Below, piece by piece: positions 1-8,931 of a DNA stretch of 48,357 nucleotides. Source of the DNA: an uncultured Prevotellaceae bacterium (GTDB taxonomy: Bacteria > Bacteroidota > Bacteroidia > Bacteroidales > Muribaculaceae); contig UQLZ01000015.1 of NCBI GenBank assembly GCA_900541935.1, forward strand, positions 1 through 48,357. The letters are read 5' to 3'. The position numbers and the translations under genes are program-made. The notes beneath the pieces are model-generated. The model searched no databases, had not been told where the DNA came from, and was given only the letters and a program-made list of their open reading frames with translations. Every line of letters begins with the position of its first letter. Within the stretch, counting starts at the first letter, position 1.

Positions 1-30
1 AATTTTGTCCTTATAATAAGTAGTAATTTT

Positions 31-66
31 TGTAACGCTTATTTAGGACTAGTCAAATCTTAAAAC
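31..66 (+). repeat. Left copy of a ~37-bp element shared by both window ends
   Basis: This stretch and the reverse complement of 48293-48329 share the ordered blocks TGTAACGCT, AGGACTAG, CAAA and CTTAAAA, about 30 identical positions in 38. Each copy lies directly upstream of a start codon (68 here, 48279 on the other strand). It could be a shared promoter or leader, or the end of a repeat at which an assembly contig broke. Confidence 0.5.
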
Positions 67-67
67 A

Positions 68-625
68 ATGCGTAATAATCATATTTTTAATGGTATAGCA
101 ATCGCCATATTTGTCGCACAGGCATTTCTAATGTTGGGTTGTGTAAATGACAGTCAACACGTTAAATCAATATCATATAAAAGCATAGATGATTTAATTG
201 GGAAGATAGAGACAATATGTTTGGACTTTCAAGCCAAAGATATTGTTTTATCATTAAAAATCCGGAATGACACATTAAAAAACGACTATAATTTCAGATA
301 TTTAGGAATGCTAAAAGTTAAAGAGAAAAAGTTTGATGTAGTGGAAAAATACATATTTTCAGGACAAGAACTTGACTCTCAAAGAGCGAATGGCTCTATT
401 ATGTTGTTCTCCAATAAAAAATTATATGGAGAATATATAGGATTAGACAATAATTATATAGTAAATATTTCATCACATAAAATAAAAGTATTTAATAAAA
501 AAACAAAGAATACTACCGAATTTGAAATACAGGATTCGATTCCAACTCAATTATTCATTCCTTATTGTTGTACTCACTCTATTTTCCAAGGTGATATTCT
601 ATATCTAAACAAGATAGATGAGTAA
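68..625 (+). CDS. Hypothetical lipoprotein, candidate immunity protein
   Basis: The 185-residue product starts with a charged residue and a hydrophobic stretch ending in LMLGC at about residue 25, a typical lipoprotein signal-peptidase II site, so it is probably anchored in an envelope membrane. The rest is soluble, AT-rich-coded and has no family that I recognise. The stop codon is about 15 bases before a GC-rich RHS-core fragment on the same strand. In displaced RHS toxin cassettes the order is toxin tip, immunity gene, then a partial RHS core of the next cassette. The position therefore suggests an immunity protein for a toxin encoded left of the window. That function is inferred from context only. 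A secreted or surface lipoprotein of another kind is equally allowed by the sequence. Confidence 0.65.
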   Translation: MRNNHIFNGIAIAIFVAQAFLMLGCVNDSQHVKSISYKSIDDLIGKIETICLDFQAKDIVLSLKIRNDTLKNDYNFRYLGMLKVKEKKFDVVEKYIFSGQELDSQRANGSIMLFSNKKLYGEYIGLDNNYIVNISSHKIKVFNKKTKNTTEFEIQDSIPTQLFIPYCCTHSIFQGDILYLNKIDE

Positions 626-1072
626 GCTTATAAAAAGTGTTTCGGCGGTCAGCTGGAGAAGGTACGCGGCTACAAGTCCTACGGCTATGACTACGTGAAC
701 CGCATCGGCTATGACAAGTTCGAGCAGCGCACCTACCTGAAGTACTGCAACGGTGCGGAGACCTTCTACACCTACGAACCCGCACGCCTCAGGCTGCAGA
801 ACCTGACGGTCAACGCAGGCGGCAAGTCCATCATGGACAATGGCTATACCTACGATGCCGTGAGCAACGTGCTCAGCGTTGCCAACAAGGCCGCACTTCC
901 CGAAAGCGGAAAGGCGGGCGGACAGATGGCGCATGCCTATACGTATGACGCACTCTATCGTCTGGCAAGTGCCACGGGAACCTATGCCGGAGCGGACAGC
1001 AAGACCGCTTCCTACCGGCTGGAGATGGGCTACGACAACATTTCAAACAAAAAATTTCCGACTATTCAATAA
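626..1072 (+). pseudogene. RHS-repeat core fragment
   Basis: The open frame after the stop at 623 reads RHS-type YD repeats, including YTYDAVSN near 850 and YTYDALYRL near 942, spaced as in RHS/YD proteins. Homology appears to run from about 641 to 1052. Both edges are abrupt: the GC-rich segment is flanked by AT-rich DNA, and after about 1052 the frame ends in unrelated sequence. There is no start codon, no N-terminal region and no toxin tip. This is a remnant, either of a displaced cassette or of a deleted RHS gene. A second relic of the same family lies at 11109-11795. Confidence 0.8.
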
Positions 1073-1146
1073 TCTGATTTAGACAGAAATTTTGTTTATC
1101 TCTAATTGTATTTTATTTAAATATATAGAAGAATGCTCTCCTTACA

Positions 1147-1324
1147 TGTGTGTATGATGGAATTGAAAAGAGCCAACTGCTGATTCTTGACGATCTGTTA
1201 CTTATAGGACTGGATGCCAGGGAAAGGTCAATCCTTATGGAAATAATAGAAGACAGGCACGGATTAAATTAATCATAATAACATCACAATTTCCTGTCGA
1301 AAGCTGGTTTGGTGTAGTCGTGAG
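1147..1324 (+). pseudogene. IS21-family IstB helper ATPase fragment
   Basis: The frame from 1147 to 1272 encodes LLILDDLLLIGLDARER and MEIIEDRHG, matching the Walker B and following helix of IstB ATPases. After a one-base shift near 1266 the match continues as LIIITSQFPVESW, the sensor region of IstB. The Walker A part and the rest of the gene are missing, and no istA is visible. It is a dead fragment of an insertion sequence. Confidence 0.75.
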
Positions 1325-1436
1325 GTTCTGTAAGAAAAATTATTGCTTAAAAGAAATAGTATATATTGTATATTCTTATAATTGAAACTTACCCGTGTTA
1401 AAAAGCATTTTCTTCATTTAAATCCAATATTATTGA

Positions 1437-1536
1437 TGGGTCAATTCAGAGTATAATAGTGGGTCAATCGACTTTATATTTTCAATTAAAAACTTTAAAG
1501 TCCATTGACCCACTATTATAAAAGTCGTTTGACCCA
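1437..1536. mobile_element. MITE-like inverted repeat with IS21-type ends
   Basis: The segment begins TGGGTCAA (1437), repeats it at 1460, then carries the inverted copies TTGACCCA at 1505-1512 and 1529-1536. The two arms of about 43 bases match closely; 1452-1468 is the exact reverse complement of 1504-1520. The ends are TG...CA with doubled terminal repeats about 23 bases apart, as in IS21-family termini. No coding sequence fits between the arms. It looks like a non-autonomous derivative, consistent with the IstB fragment just to the left. I see no clear target duplication. A strong hairpin with another role is the alternative. Confidence 0.6.
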
Positions 1537-1654
1537 CCTTTATAAATAAAACTGATTCACTGTGATTATAATAAAAATTGTCACTATATAGTTGTACCTA
1601 GAAAAGCCTATTTTTTGAAGGTGCATCATGCATTACGACACACCTTCTTTTTGA

Positions 1655-3745
1655 TTATTTATTTGGTTTAAGCCATTTGTCGAACCATTTAAAGAATTCG
1701 TATTGCCAAAGAAGTGCGTTCTGAGGTTTTAGAATCCAGTGGTTCTCGTCTGGGTAAACGAGCATTTTTGAAGGAATGCCTCTTAATTGTGCGGCGTTGA
1801 ATGCCATCATTCCTTGTGATGCGAGGATTCGATAGTCCTTTTCTCCAACTGTAACCATAATTGGTGCAGTCCATTTGTCAACGAATCTGTGTGGAGAGTT
1901 TTTGAATGTGTTTTGGGCAATCTTGTTTTCTTTGTCCCAGTAAGATCCGCCGAAATCCCAGTTTGCGAACCACATTTCTTCAGTCTCAAGATATTGTGCA
2001 TCCATATTGAATATGCCAGCATGAGCGAGTAGGGCAGCAAAACGGTTATTGTGGTGACCCGCAAGCCAGTAAATAGAGAAACCACCATAACTTGCACCTG
2101 TTGCACCGATTCTTTCCTTGTCAATATATGGCTTTTCTACCATGTAGTCAACTGCTGCAAAGTAGTCTTTCATGTTCTGACCACCATAATCGCCGGAAAT
2201 CTGCTCGTTCCATTCTGTACCGAATCCTGGCAATCCGCGGCGGTTAGGTGCAATAACAACGTAACCCATTGATGCCATTAGTCGGAAGTTCCAACGGTAA
2301 CTCCACATTTGGCTTACAGCAGATTGTGGACCACCTTGGCAATAAAGGATTGCAGGATATTTTTTTGATTTGTCGAAGTTTGGCGGAAGAATTACCCATG
2401 TTGTCATTTCCTTGCCGTCAGTAGTTGGAACAAGGTGCTTTTCAACAGTGACAGGGGTTAGTTTGTCAAGCAATTCCTTGTTTACAAAAGTTAGTTGATT
2501 GTCCTTGCCTTTTTCAACGACGAATATTTCATTCGGATACTCTATCGAGTGTCGGAGGGTAACGACGCGTTTGTCATCAATAGGAGCGAGGTAAGCATAG
2601 TCGCAAACTTGGTCGGCAATGGTTTCAATCTTCTTTGATTTCACGTCGATAGAGAAGATAGGGGTAATGCCTTGGTGGTTTGCGATAAAGAATATTTTTT
2701 CGTTATTCGGGCTCCATGCGATATTTGCAACGGTATAGTCCCAATCGCTTGTAAGGTGAGTTTTCTCCATAGTCTTCAAGTCCATAACGAAGATTCTGTT
2801 CATATCAGATTCGTAACCGTCACGTTCCATAGAAAGCCATGCCACTTTGTCGCCTTTAGGAGATATGACAGGGTTTGTGTCGTAGCCCATCATGCCTTCT
2901 GTAAGGTTCTTAGTTTCTTTTGTGTCTAAGTTGTAAAGGTATAGGTCAGAGTTTGTAGAAAGGGCATATTCTTTACCTGTCTTTTTGCGGGATACGTAGA
3001 TTACAGATTTTGAGTCCTTGGTCCATGCCAAAGATTCGACACCACCGAACGGTTTCATTGGTGCTTCATAAGGCTCGCCCTCCATAATGTCAATGATATT
3101 CTCCAATTTGCTGCCGTCAAAGTCTGCAACAAACGGGTGAGGGATTTCGGTAACCCATTCGTCCCAGTGCTTGTACATCAAATCCTCAACGATAAATGCT
3201 TTAGCTTTGTCAAGGTTTGGATAGTTATCCTCAACAGTCTTGCCATATTTCACGTTACCGATGAAAAGAATTTTTTTCTCATCAGGAGAAAGTACGAAAC
3301 CGTTAATGCCTTTATCAACGTTAGAAATCTGTCGGCGGTTAGAGCCGTCGCTGTTCATAACGAAAAGTTGCAACTGCTTGTCTGCAACTGAAAGGAAAGC
3401 AATTTCCTTGCCGCCGTTAATCCATTCAGCATTTAGTTCCGGCTCCGCGGTATTTGTAAGTTTTCTTTGGTTAGAACCGTCAATGTTCATAATCCAAAGT
3501 TCCTTATTGCCTTTGTCGGCTTTGCAACTGACAAATTCTACTGTGTAAAGAATTTGTTTCTTGTCAGGAGAAATCTTCGGTTCGCTAACTCTGCCGAATG
3601 CCTCAAGCAATTCCGGTGTTAGTTGTCCGTTTACGACTTCGTAAGCCGGACGAGTGATGATTTCTTGCTCTTCTGCATTTGCGGCAACATTACTTGATGC
3701 TGCAACAGTTAATGCCATAATTGAGATTTTGCTTAAAATATTCAT
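1655..3745 (-). CDS. S9 family peptidase, DPP5-like
   Basis: This is a 696-residue secreted serine peptidase. An N-terminal signal peptide (about residues 1-24, ending ANA) is followed by a beta-propeller region with repeated PD40-like strands to about residue 430 and a C-terminal alpha/beta hydrolase domain. The catalytic triad is visible as Ser552 in GASYGGFS, Asp637 in GEKDYR and His669 in DENHW. Length and motifs match periplasmic dipeptidyl-peptidase 5 of Porphyromonas-type Bacteroidetes, which trims dipeptides from imported oligopeptides. The start at 3745 gives the complete signal peptide. It is the last gene of the META-uvrB-ygiQ-peptidase operon, nine bases after ygiQ. Specificity as DPP5 rather than acylaminoacyl-peptidase is inferred. 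Confidence 0.9.
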   Translation of the reverse strand: MNILSKISIMALTVAASSNVAANAEEQEIITRPAYEVVNGQLTPELLEAFGRVSEPKISPDKKQILYTVEFVSCKADKGNKELWIMNIDGSNQRKLTNTAEPELNAEWINGGKEIAFLSVADKQLQLFVMNSDGSNRRQISNVDKGINGFVLSPDEKKILFIGNVKYGKTVEDNYPNLDKAKAFIVEDLMYKHWDEWVTEIPHPFVADFDGSKLENIIDIMEGEPYEAPMKPFGGVESLAWTKDSKSVIYVSRKKTGKEYALSTNSDLYLYNLDTKETKNLTEGMMGYDTNPVISPKGDKVAWLSMERDGYESDMNRIFVMDLKTMEKTHLTSDWDYTVANIAWSPNNEKIFFIANHQGITPIFSIDVKSKKIETIADQVCDYAYLAPIDDKRVVTLRHSIEYPNEIFVVEKGKDNQLTFVNKELLDKLTPVTVEKHLVPTTDGKEMTTWVILPPNFDKSKKYPAILYCQGGPQSAVSQMWSYRWNFRLMASMGYVVIAPNRRGLPGFGTEWNEQISGDYGGQNMKDYFAAVDYMVEKPYIDKERIGATGASYGGFSIYWLAGHHNNRFAALLAHAGIFNMDAQYLETEEMWFANWDFGGSYWDKENKIAQNTFKNSPHRFVDKWTAPIMVTVGEKDYRILASQGMMAFNAAQLRGIPSKMLVYPDENHWILKPQNALLWQYEFFKWFDKWLKPNK

Positions 3746-3753
3746 AAATTCAT

Positions 3754-5592
3754 TTATTTGTTTTTCTTAAATAGTGCATTAAGCAGGTCTGCTCGATGCA
3801 TTCGCGTTAAAGACCGCTTAATATCTTGATAATATTCAGGTTTATACCAGAAGAAGTATTTTCTTTGGTTTTCCTTTTCTTTAGGAGTTCTGGCAGTATA
3901 TACCTTTTCCAAAGTATATGGGTGAACGCCAGTATAGTATATTTCAGAAGAAACAGTCATAGGCGTTGGCGTGAAGTCCTGAACTTGTTCCAGCCTGAAA
4001 TTCAGTTGCTTTGTTTGAATGGCAAGTTCAACCATATCTTGCTCTGTGCAAGCAGGGTGTGACGATATGAAGTAAGGAATCAGTTGCTGCCTTAGTTCAT
4101 ATTTTTGGTTAAGCCTGTCGAATGTTTCGGTAAATCGTTTGAATAATTCAAACGACGGTTTTCTCATACATTTTAGGACGGCGTCAGAAGTGTGCTCGGG
4201 AGCCACTTTCAGGCGACCAGAAACGTGATTGATGATTAGTTCCTTAATATAGTTTTTGTTCGTTTGGTTAACCTTTTCGTTTCTGTTCTGGTGCATAGCC
4301 AAATCATAGCGAACTCCACTGCCGATAAACGATTTCTTTATGCCTGGCAAAGCGTCAACACTATGGTAGATGTCGAGCAATTTGGCGTGGTCGTTATTAA
4401 GATTAGGGCAAGGCAACGGGTGCAGGCAAGATGGTCTGACGCATTTCTTGCATTTGTCGAGGTCGAACCCTTGAATCTTGTACATATTCGCAGAAGGACC
4501 GCCCAAGTCAGAGATATATCCTTTAAAATCAGACATTGCAATAACTTTTTTGACCTCCTTAATGATAGACTCTTTGCTGCGTGATGCTATGAATTTTCCC
4601 TGATGGGCGGATATGGTGCAAAATGCACAACCGCCGAAGCAACCGCGATGCATATTGACAGAGTGGCGAATCATTTCGTAAGCAGGAATGCGTTTCCCGT
4701 TGTACTTTGGGTGAGGCAGGCGTGTATATGGCAAGTCAAAAGAAGCGTCAATCTCTTCTTCAGTCATAGGCTCGTTCATCGGATTAACCTTAACACATCT
4801 GTTGTTCGCAGTTTGCCACAATGTTTTGCCGTGCCATTTGTTTGATTCTATTTCAATGTGCTTGAAATTTTCCGCCTGTTTTATCCTATTGTTTAGGCAG
4901 TTCTCAAAAGAATTGAGGATAAGGTTATTGTCATCGTTTTCTTTCGGGCACTCGCTTTTGTTTACGATAATTGCAGTTTGCTTAACGTCTTTAATATCCG
5001 AAATATTATAGCCATCTTCCAAAAGTTTAGCAATCTCGCAAATTGGCTTTTCTCCCATGCCATACACGAGAATATCTGCTTTGCAGTCAAGAAGTATAGA
5101 CGGTTTTAATGCATCAGCCCAGTAATCGTAGTGAGAAAGTCTTCTAAGAGAAGCCTCAATTCCGCCAACGATAACTGGAGTGTCAGGATAAAGTGATTTT
5201 AAAATCTTTGTATAAACAATTGTTGGGTAGTCTGGTCTTGCGCCATGTCTGCCATTTGGCGTGTAAGCGTCATCGCTTCTTCTGCGTCGTGCTGCAGTAT
5301 AATGGTTTACCATTGAGTCCATAGCACCGGCAGAAACTCCAAAAAAAAGCCTCGGTTTTCCGAACTTTTTGAAATCTCTCAAATCATCCTGCCAGTTAGG
5401 TTGAGGAACGATGGCAACGCGGTAACCGTGTGCTTCAAGAACGCGACCAATAACGGCACATCCCATTGAAGGGTGGTCAATATATGCGTCACCGCTAAAA
5501 AGGACTACATCAACATAGTCCCAACCTAAGCGGTCGGTTTCCTTCTTGGTTATCGGCAGCCATTGCTGTTTATAATTATTGCTTTTCTCCAT
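3754..5592 (-). CDS. YgiQ family radical SAM protein
   Basis: The 612-residue product carries the radical SAM cluster-binding motif CxxxCxxC (Cys318, Cys322, Cys325 in RGCFGGCAFC). An N-terminal region typical of the UPF0313/YgiQ family precedes it (FSGDAYIDHPS near residue 35, VGGIEASLRRLSHYDYW near 142). The family binds a 4Fe-4S cluster and S-adenosylmethionine; its substrate is not known. The start codon lies inside the end of uvrB (17-base overlap), so translation is probably coupled. The peptidase gene follows after nine bases. Length is normal for the family and nothing appears missing. Confidence 0.92.
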   Translation of the reverse strand: MEKSNNYKQQWLPITKKETDRLGWDYVDVVLFSGDAYIDHPSMGCAVIGRVLEAHGYRVAIVPQPNWQDDLRDFKKFGKPRLFFGVSAGAMDSMVNHYTAARRRRSDDAYTPNGRHGARPDYPTIVYTKILKSLYPDTPVIVGGIEASLRRLSHYDYWADALKPSILLDCKADILVYGMGEKPICEIAKLLEDGYNISDIKDVKQTAIIVNKSECPKENDDNNLILNSFENCLNNRIKQAENFKHIEIESNKWHGKTLWQTANNRCVKVNPMNEPMTEEEIDASFDLPYTRLPHPKYNGKRIPAYEMIRHSVNMHRGCFGGCAFCTISAHQGKFIASRSKESIIKEVKKVIAMSDFKGYISDLGGPSANMYKIQGFDLDKCKKCVRPSCLHPLPCPNLNNDHAKLLDIYHSVDALPGIKKSFIGSGVRYDLAMHQNRNEKVNQTNKNYIKELIINHVSGRLKVAPEHTSDAVLKCMRKPSFELFKRFTETFDRLNQKYELRQQLIPYFISSHPACTEQDMVELAIQTKQLNFRLEQVQDFTPTPMTVSSEIYYTGVHPYTLEKVYTARTPKEKENQRKYFFWYKPEYYQDIKRSLTRMHRADLLNALFKKNK

Positions 5593-7633
5593 CTTGTTTA
5601 GTCTTGAGAAGGTCTAACATCTGTAGCATTTCATCTCTTAGGCGGGCAGCGGTAACGAAATCCATATTTTTCGCCGCTTTAGTCATTTCCGACTTGGTGT
5701 TTTCAATAGAGCGCTCCAATTCGTCGTTAGTCATATATTTTATAATCGGGTCAGCAGCGATGTTAGCCTCAATCTTAGTGTCGTCGTATGTAAATTCTGA
5801 ATATTTCTTTTCATTTTTAACCTCAATTTCATCAGGTTTAGGCATCCCTATCAATTTTGGTGCAGCCTTAACGATTGGAGTAGGGGTTATACCATGCTTC
5901 TCGTTATAAGCCAACTGGATAGCCCGTCGTCGGTTCGTTTCATCAATAGTCCTCTGCATCGGCTCTGTTATGACGTCAGCATAGAATATGACGGCACCAT
6001 TAACATTTCGGGCAGCACGTCCTGATGACTGTGTTAAAGAAGTTTGATCTCTTAGGAATCCAGCTTTGTCAGCATCTAAAATTGCAACAAGTGATACTTC
6101 AGGAAGGTCTAATCCTTCCCGAAGAAGGTTAATACCAATTAGAACGTCAATTTCACCTGTGCGAAGTTGCTCAATAATATGAACTCGGTCCAATGTATCA
6201 ACATCAGAGTGTATGTATGCACATCTAACGCCTTTTCTGAGAAAGTTTTCTGATAATTCTTCAGCCATTCTTTTGGTAAAAGTAAGAACGAGCACGCGTT
6301 CGTTGCGTTTGGTTCTTACATATATTTCTTCAAGAAGGTCGTCAACTTGCCCCTCTGATGGTCGAACGCTGATGATAGGGTCTAATAGACCAGTAGGGCG
6401 GATGAGTTGTTCAACGATAACTCCTTCTGATTTTTCCAGTTCGTATTTGCCTGGCGTTGCACTAACATATATTGTTTGGTTTGACAGATTTTCAAACTCA
6501 TCGAATTTTAAAGGCCTGTTATCTATTGCTGCCGGTAAGCGGAATCCATATTCAACGAGGTTCTTTTTACGGCTGCTGTCGCCACCGCTCATGCCATTTA
6601 ATTGGCGCAGCATTTCGTGGCTTTCGTCGATGATAGTAAGATAATCCTTTGGGAAATAGTCCAAAAGACAGAAAGGCCGCATTCCTGGTTCCCGACCGTC
6701 AAAGTATCTTGAGTAGTTTTCAATACCAGAGCAGTAGCCAACTTCCTTTATCATTTCGATGTCGTAAGTAACTCTTTCGTGGATTCTTGCCGCTTCGGTT
6801 TCTTTGCCTTCTGAACGGAACATTTGTTCTTGTTTTGCAAGGTCGTCTTCAATACAGTATAAGGCGTCGGTTATTCGGTCTTTATCAGTGACAAAGATAT
6901 TTGCCGGGAAGATTTTATACCCTTCAAGACGTCCCTCAACAGCCATAGTCTCTGGGTTTAGCGCACTTATAGATTCAATTTCATCACCCCAAAAAATGAT
7001 TCTGATTATAATTTCTTCGTATGCAAGGTAAAGGTCTATAGTGTCACCCTTTACCCTAAATTGGCCTCTGCCGAGGTTTATTTCTGTTCTTGAATACAAA
7101 GAATCGACAAGACTGCGAAGCAGGGCATTTCGTGCTATTTTTTGTCCAACTTTTATTTCTACGATATTTTTGTTGAAATCAGCAGGGTTTCCCATGCCGT
7201 ATATGCAAGAAACAGAAGATATTACAACAATATCGCGTCTTCCTGAAAGAAGAGCCGTCGTTGTTGCCAATCGCATACGGTCTATTTCGTTATTAATCAT
7301 CAAATCCTTTTCGATATATTTATCACTTAGAGGAATATATGCTTCTGGCTGGTAGTAATCATAATATGAAACGAAATAGTGAACAGCGTTTTCAGGAAAA
7401 AAATTTTTGAATTCCGAATATAATTGAGCCGCAAGAGTTTTATTATGAGACAGAATAAGAGTAGGGCGCTTAACTTCTGCAATAACATTTGCCATAGTAA
7501 AGGTTTTGCCAGAACCGGTAACACCTAATAATGTTTGGTATTTGGTTCCAGCATTTAAACCTTGACAAAGGTCTTTAATTGCATCAGGTTGGTCACCTGT
7601 AGGTTTAAATTTTGAATGAAGTTTAAAGTCCAT
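5576..7633 (-). CDS. uvrB: UvrABC system protein B
   Basis: UvrB is the DNA-damage-verifying helicase of nucleotide excision repair; it is loaded by UvrA and recruits UvrC. The 685-residue protein has Walker A GVTGSGKT at 37-44, the damage-probing beta-hairpin YYDYYQPEAYIP at 90-101, the Walker B DESH at 336-339, helicase motifs including QSSGRAARN in the C-terminal RecA domain, and the C-terminal UVR motif (about 640-675) that contacts UvrC. It overlaps the upstream META gene by 11 bases and the downstream ygiQ by 17, indicating one transcript. Confidence 0.98.
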   Translation of the reverse strand: MDFKLHSKFKPTGDQPDAIKDLCQGLNAGTKYQTLLGVTGSGKTFTMANVIAEVKRPTLILSHNKTLAAQLYSEFKNFFPENAVHYFVSYYDYYQPEAYIPLSDKYIEKDLMINNEIDRMRLATTTALLSGRRDIVVISSVSCIYGMGNPADFNKNIVEIKVGQKIARNALLRSLVDSLYSRTEINLGRGQFRVKGDTIDLYLAYEEIIIRIIFWGDEIESISALNPETMAVEGRLEGYKIFPANIFVTDKDRITDALYCIEDDLAKQEQMFRSEGKETEAARIHERVTYDIEMIKEVGYCSGIENYSRYFDGREPGMRPFCLLDYFPKDYLTIIDESHEMLRQLNGMSGGDSSRKKNLVEYGFRLPAAIDNRPLKFDEFENLSNQTIYVSATPGKYELEKSEGVIVEQLIRPTGLLDPIISVRPSEGQVDDLLEEIYVRTKRNERVLVLTFTKRMAEELSENFLRKGVRCAYIHSDVDTLDRVHIIEQLRTGEIDVLIGINLLREGLDLPEVSLVAILDADKAGFLRDQTSLTQSSGRAARNVNGAVIFYADVITEPMQRTIDETNRRRAIQLAYNEKHGITPTPIVKAAPKLIGMPKPDEIEVKNEKKYSEFTYDDTKIEANIAADPIIKYMTNDELERSIENTKSEMTKAAKNMDFVTAARLRDEMLQMLDLLKTKQDGEKQ

Positions 7634-8519
7634 TATTTACATTTATCACAATTTTTTTCAAAACGAGAACCTCTTTTCTGTTTTTATCAAGAAGAGCATA
7701 GATGTCATTGCTTTTCTTTTTGATAAATTCCACTTCTTCAAGGGCTATCAGCAATTCTCTTTCTACTTTCATTGCTTTATCGTCACACATTTTTCTTGTA
7801 GATGATATGCTTTGGAATTGAACGAACCAGTCTTTATTTCTGTCAATGCCAATATCGCCATTGATAAAGTTGCAACCTGTTTTTCCATGAAGATGAAGTT
7901 CCGGAACATCTATAACCAATTGAATTTCTTGATTTAAATTATCTTTTCCTCTAATGGATTCAACAGACCATGTCCCTGAAATAACATCTGCATTATGCCT
8001 TTTCATATGTAGGACTGTGTGTCCTGTGTTGTCCTTTAAATCAAGCATGTCAAGGCCTGTTTTTGAATCTTTGTAGATAGAGTACGAAAAGGCTGAATTA
8101 ATTCCTTGAATGATATTACGTTCTTCATTTATTGCTTCACAAATTTTGCTCGTTGTGATTATATCTTTTAATGAAATTTCAAAACCCTCATAAATAGAGT
8201 ATCCTCCATTTATGTAGTTACAGCCAGTATATCCATATATTTTGTTTTCTTTAGAACTAAAGAAAATATATGCTCTTTCTTTCATTGTATCAACAGGTCT
8301 TCCCATTGCTTTTATAATTATCCATTCTCCGCGTAGGTTTTGTGGACTTTGGATTGCTTTTTTTGTGTGTGGCGAATTATCTGTAAAGGTTGACGTTTCA
8401 GATTTTATGGTAGTTGTATCACTCAATTTCTCAGTTGAAACGTGCTTGTTTTCTTTTATAGATCCACAAGAAAATAAAATAATTGATAAAATAAAAGGAT
8501 ATATTGATTTGTATTTCAT
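7623..8519 (-). CDS. Tandem META-domain lipoprotein
   Basis: From the ATG at 8519 the product is 298 residues and starts with a lipoprotein signal whose lipobox is LFSC (Cys18). Two META/HslJ-like domains follow, each with the TGCN..NG signature (YTGCNYINGG and KTGCNFINGD). META-domain lipoproteins are envelope proteins linked to stress or resistance to novobiocin-like compounds in other bacteria; the role here is unknown. An upstream in-frame start at 8561 was rejected because a promoter box (8548-8555) lies downstream of it and because the lipoprotein signal begins at 8519. The 3' end overlaps uvrB by 11 bases, so this is probably the first gene of a four-gene operon. Confidence 0.85.
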   Translation of the reverse strand: MKYKSIYPFILSIILFSCGSIKENKHVSTEKLSDTTTIKSETSTFTDNSPHTKKAIQSPQNLRGEWIIIKAMGRPVDTMKERAYIFFSSKENKIYGYTGCNYINGGYSIYEGFEISLKDIITTSKICEAINEERNIIQGINSAFSYSIYKDSKTGLDMLDLKDNTGHTVLHMKRHNADVISGTWSVESIRGKDNLNQEIQLVIDVPELHLHGKTGCNFINGDIGIDRNKDWFVQFQSISSTRKMCDDKAMKVERELLIALEEVEFIKKKSNDIYALLDKNRKEVLVLKKIVINVNNGL

Positions 8520-8547
8520 TTTAAATGACGTTTTTAATGATAATTTA

Positions 8548-8555
8548 CAAAGATA
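8548..8555 (-). promoter_or_regulatory. Bacteroidetes -7 box for META-uvrB operon
   Basis: On the minus strand the sequence reads TATCTTTG, fitting TAnnTTTG, 28 bases upstream of the ATG at 8519. No good -33 box is seen. It supports the chosen start of the META lipoprotein. Confidence 0.5.
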
Positions 8556-8561
8556 GTGCAA

Positions 8562-8931
8562 GGCATGTCCATAAAAAAATATAAAAGCAGTTTTTAAATT
8601 TTTTTATATTGAGTTGATGAGTAATATTTATAAAATAGGGAAAGATAGATAATAGGAACATTAAATCAATTTAAGTTGCTTATATGGATTGTTAGATATC
8701 GGGAATTGTAATCTAAGTTTAGTGAACAAGTATTGTCGGTTGTGTGAAAGTTCTTACTTGTTGGATGTAAAGTTAATCAGCAGTGTCAATAATACAGTTG
8801 AGTAAATTAGGCAACTTAAATTTTGTGTTGGCGAGCAAATAGAAAAGTTAAGTGTAATTGGATGAAATATCAAATAATAGATCACTTGCAGATGCAATGA
8901 ATGTGAAATATATTTATTCCTTACAAAGTGT
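8562..8931. other. AT-rich intergenic region with one hairpin
   Basis: I see no credible gene here. An inverted repeat AACAAGTA (8725-8732) / TACTTGTT (8755-8762) could form a hairpin with a 22-base loop; it lacks a T-tract. Its role is unclear. Confidence 0.4.

Noticed and set aside
1617..1647. GAAGGTG / CACCTTC hairpin as terminator of the S9 peptidase gene
   Set aside because: On the peptidase strand the hairpin is followed by A residues, not T; the T-tract is on the plus strand, where no gene needs it.
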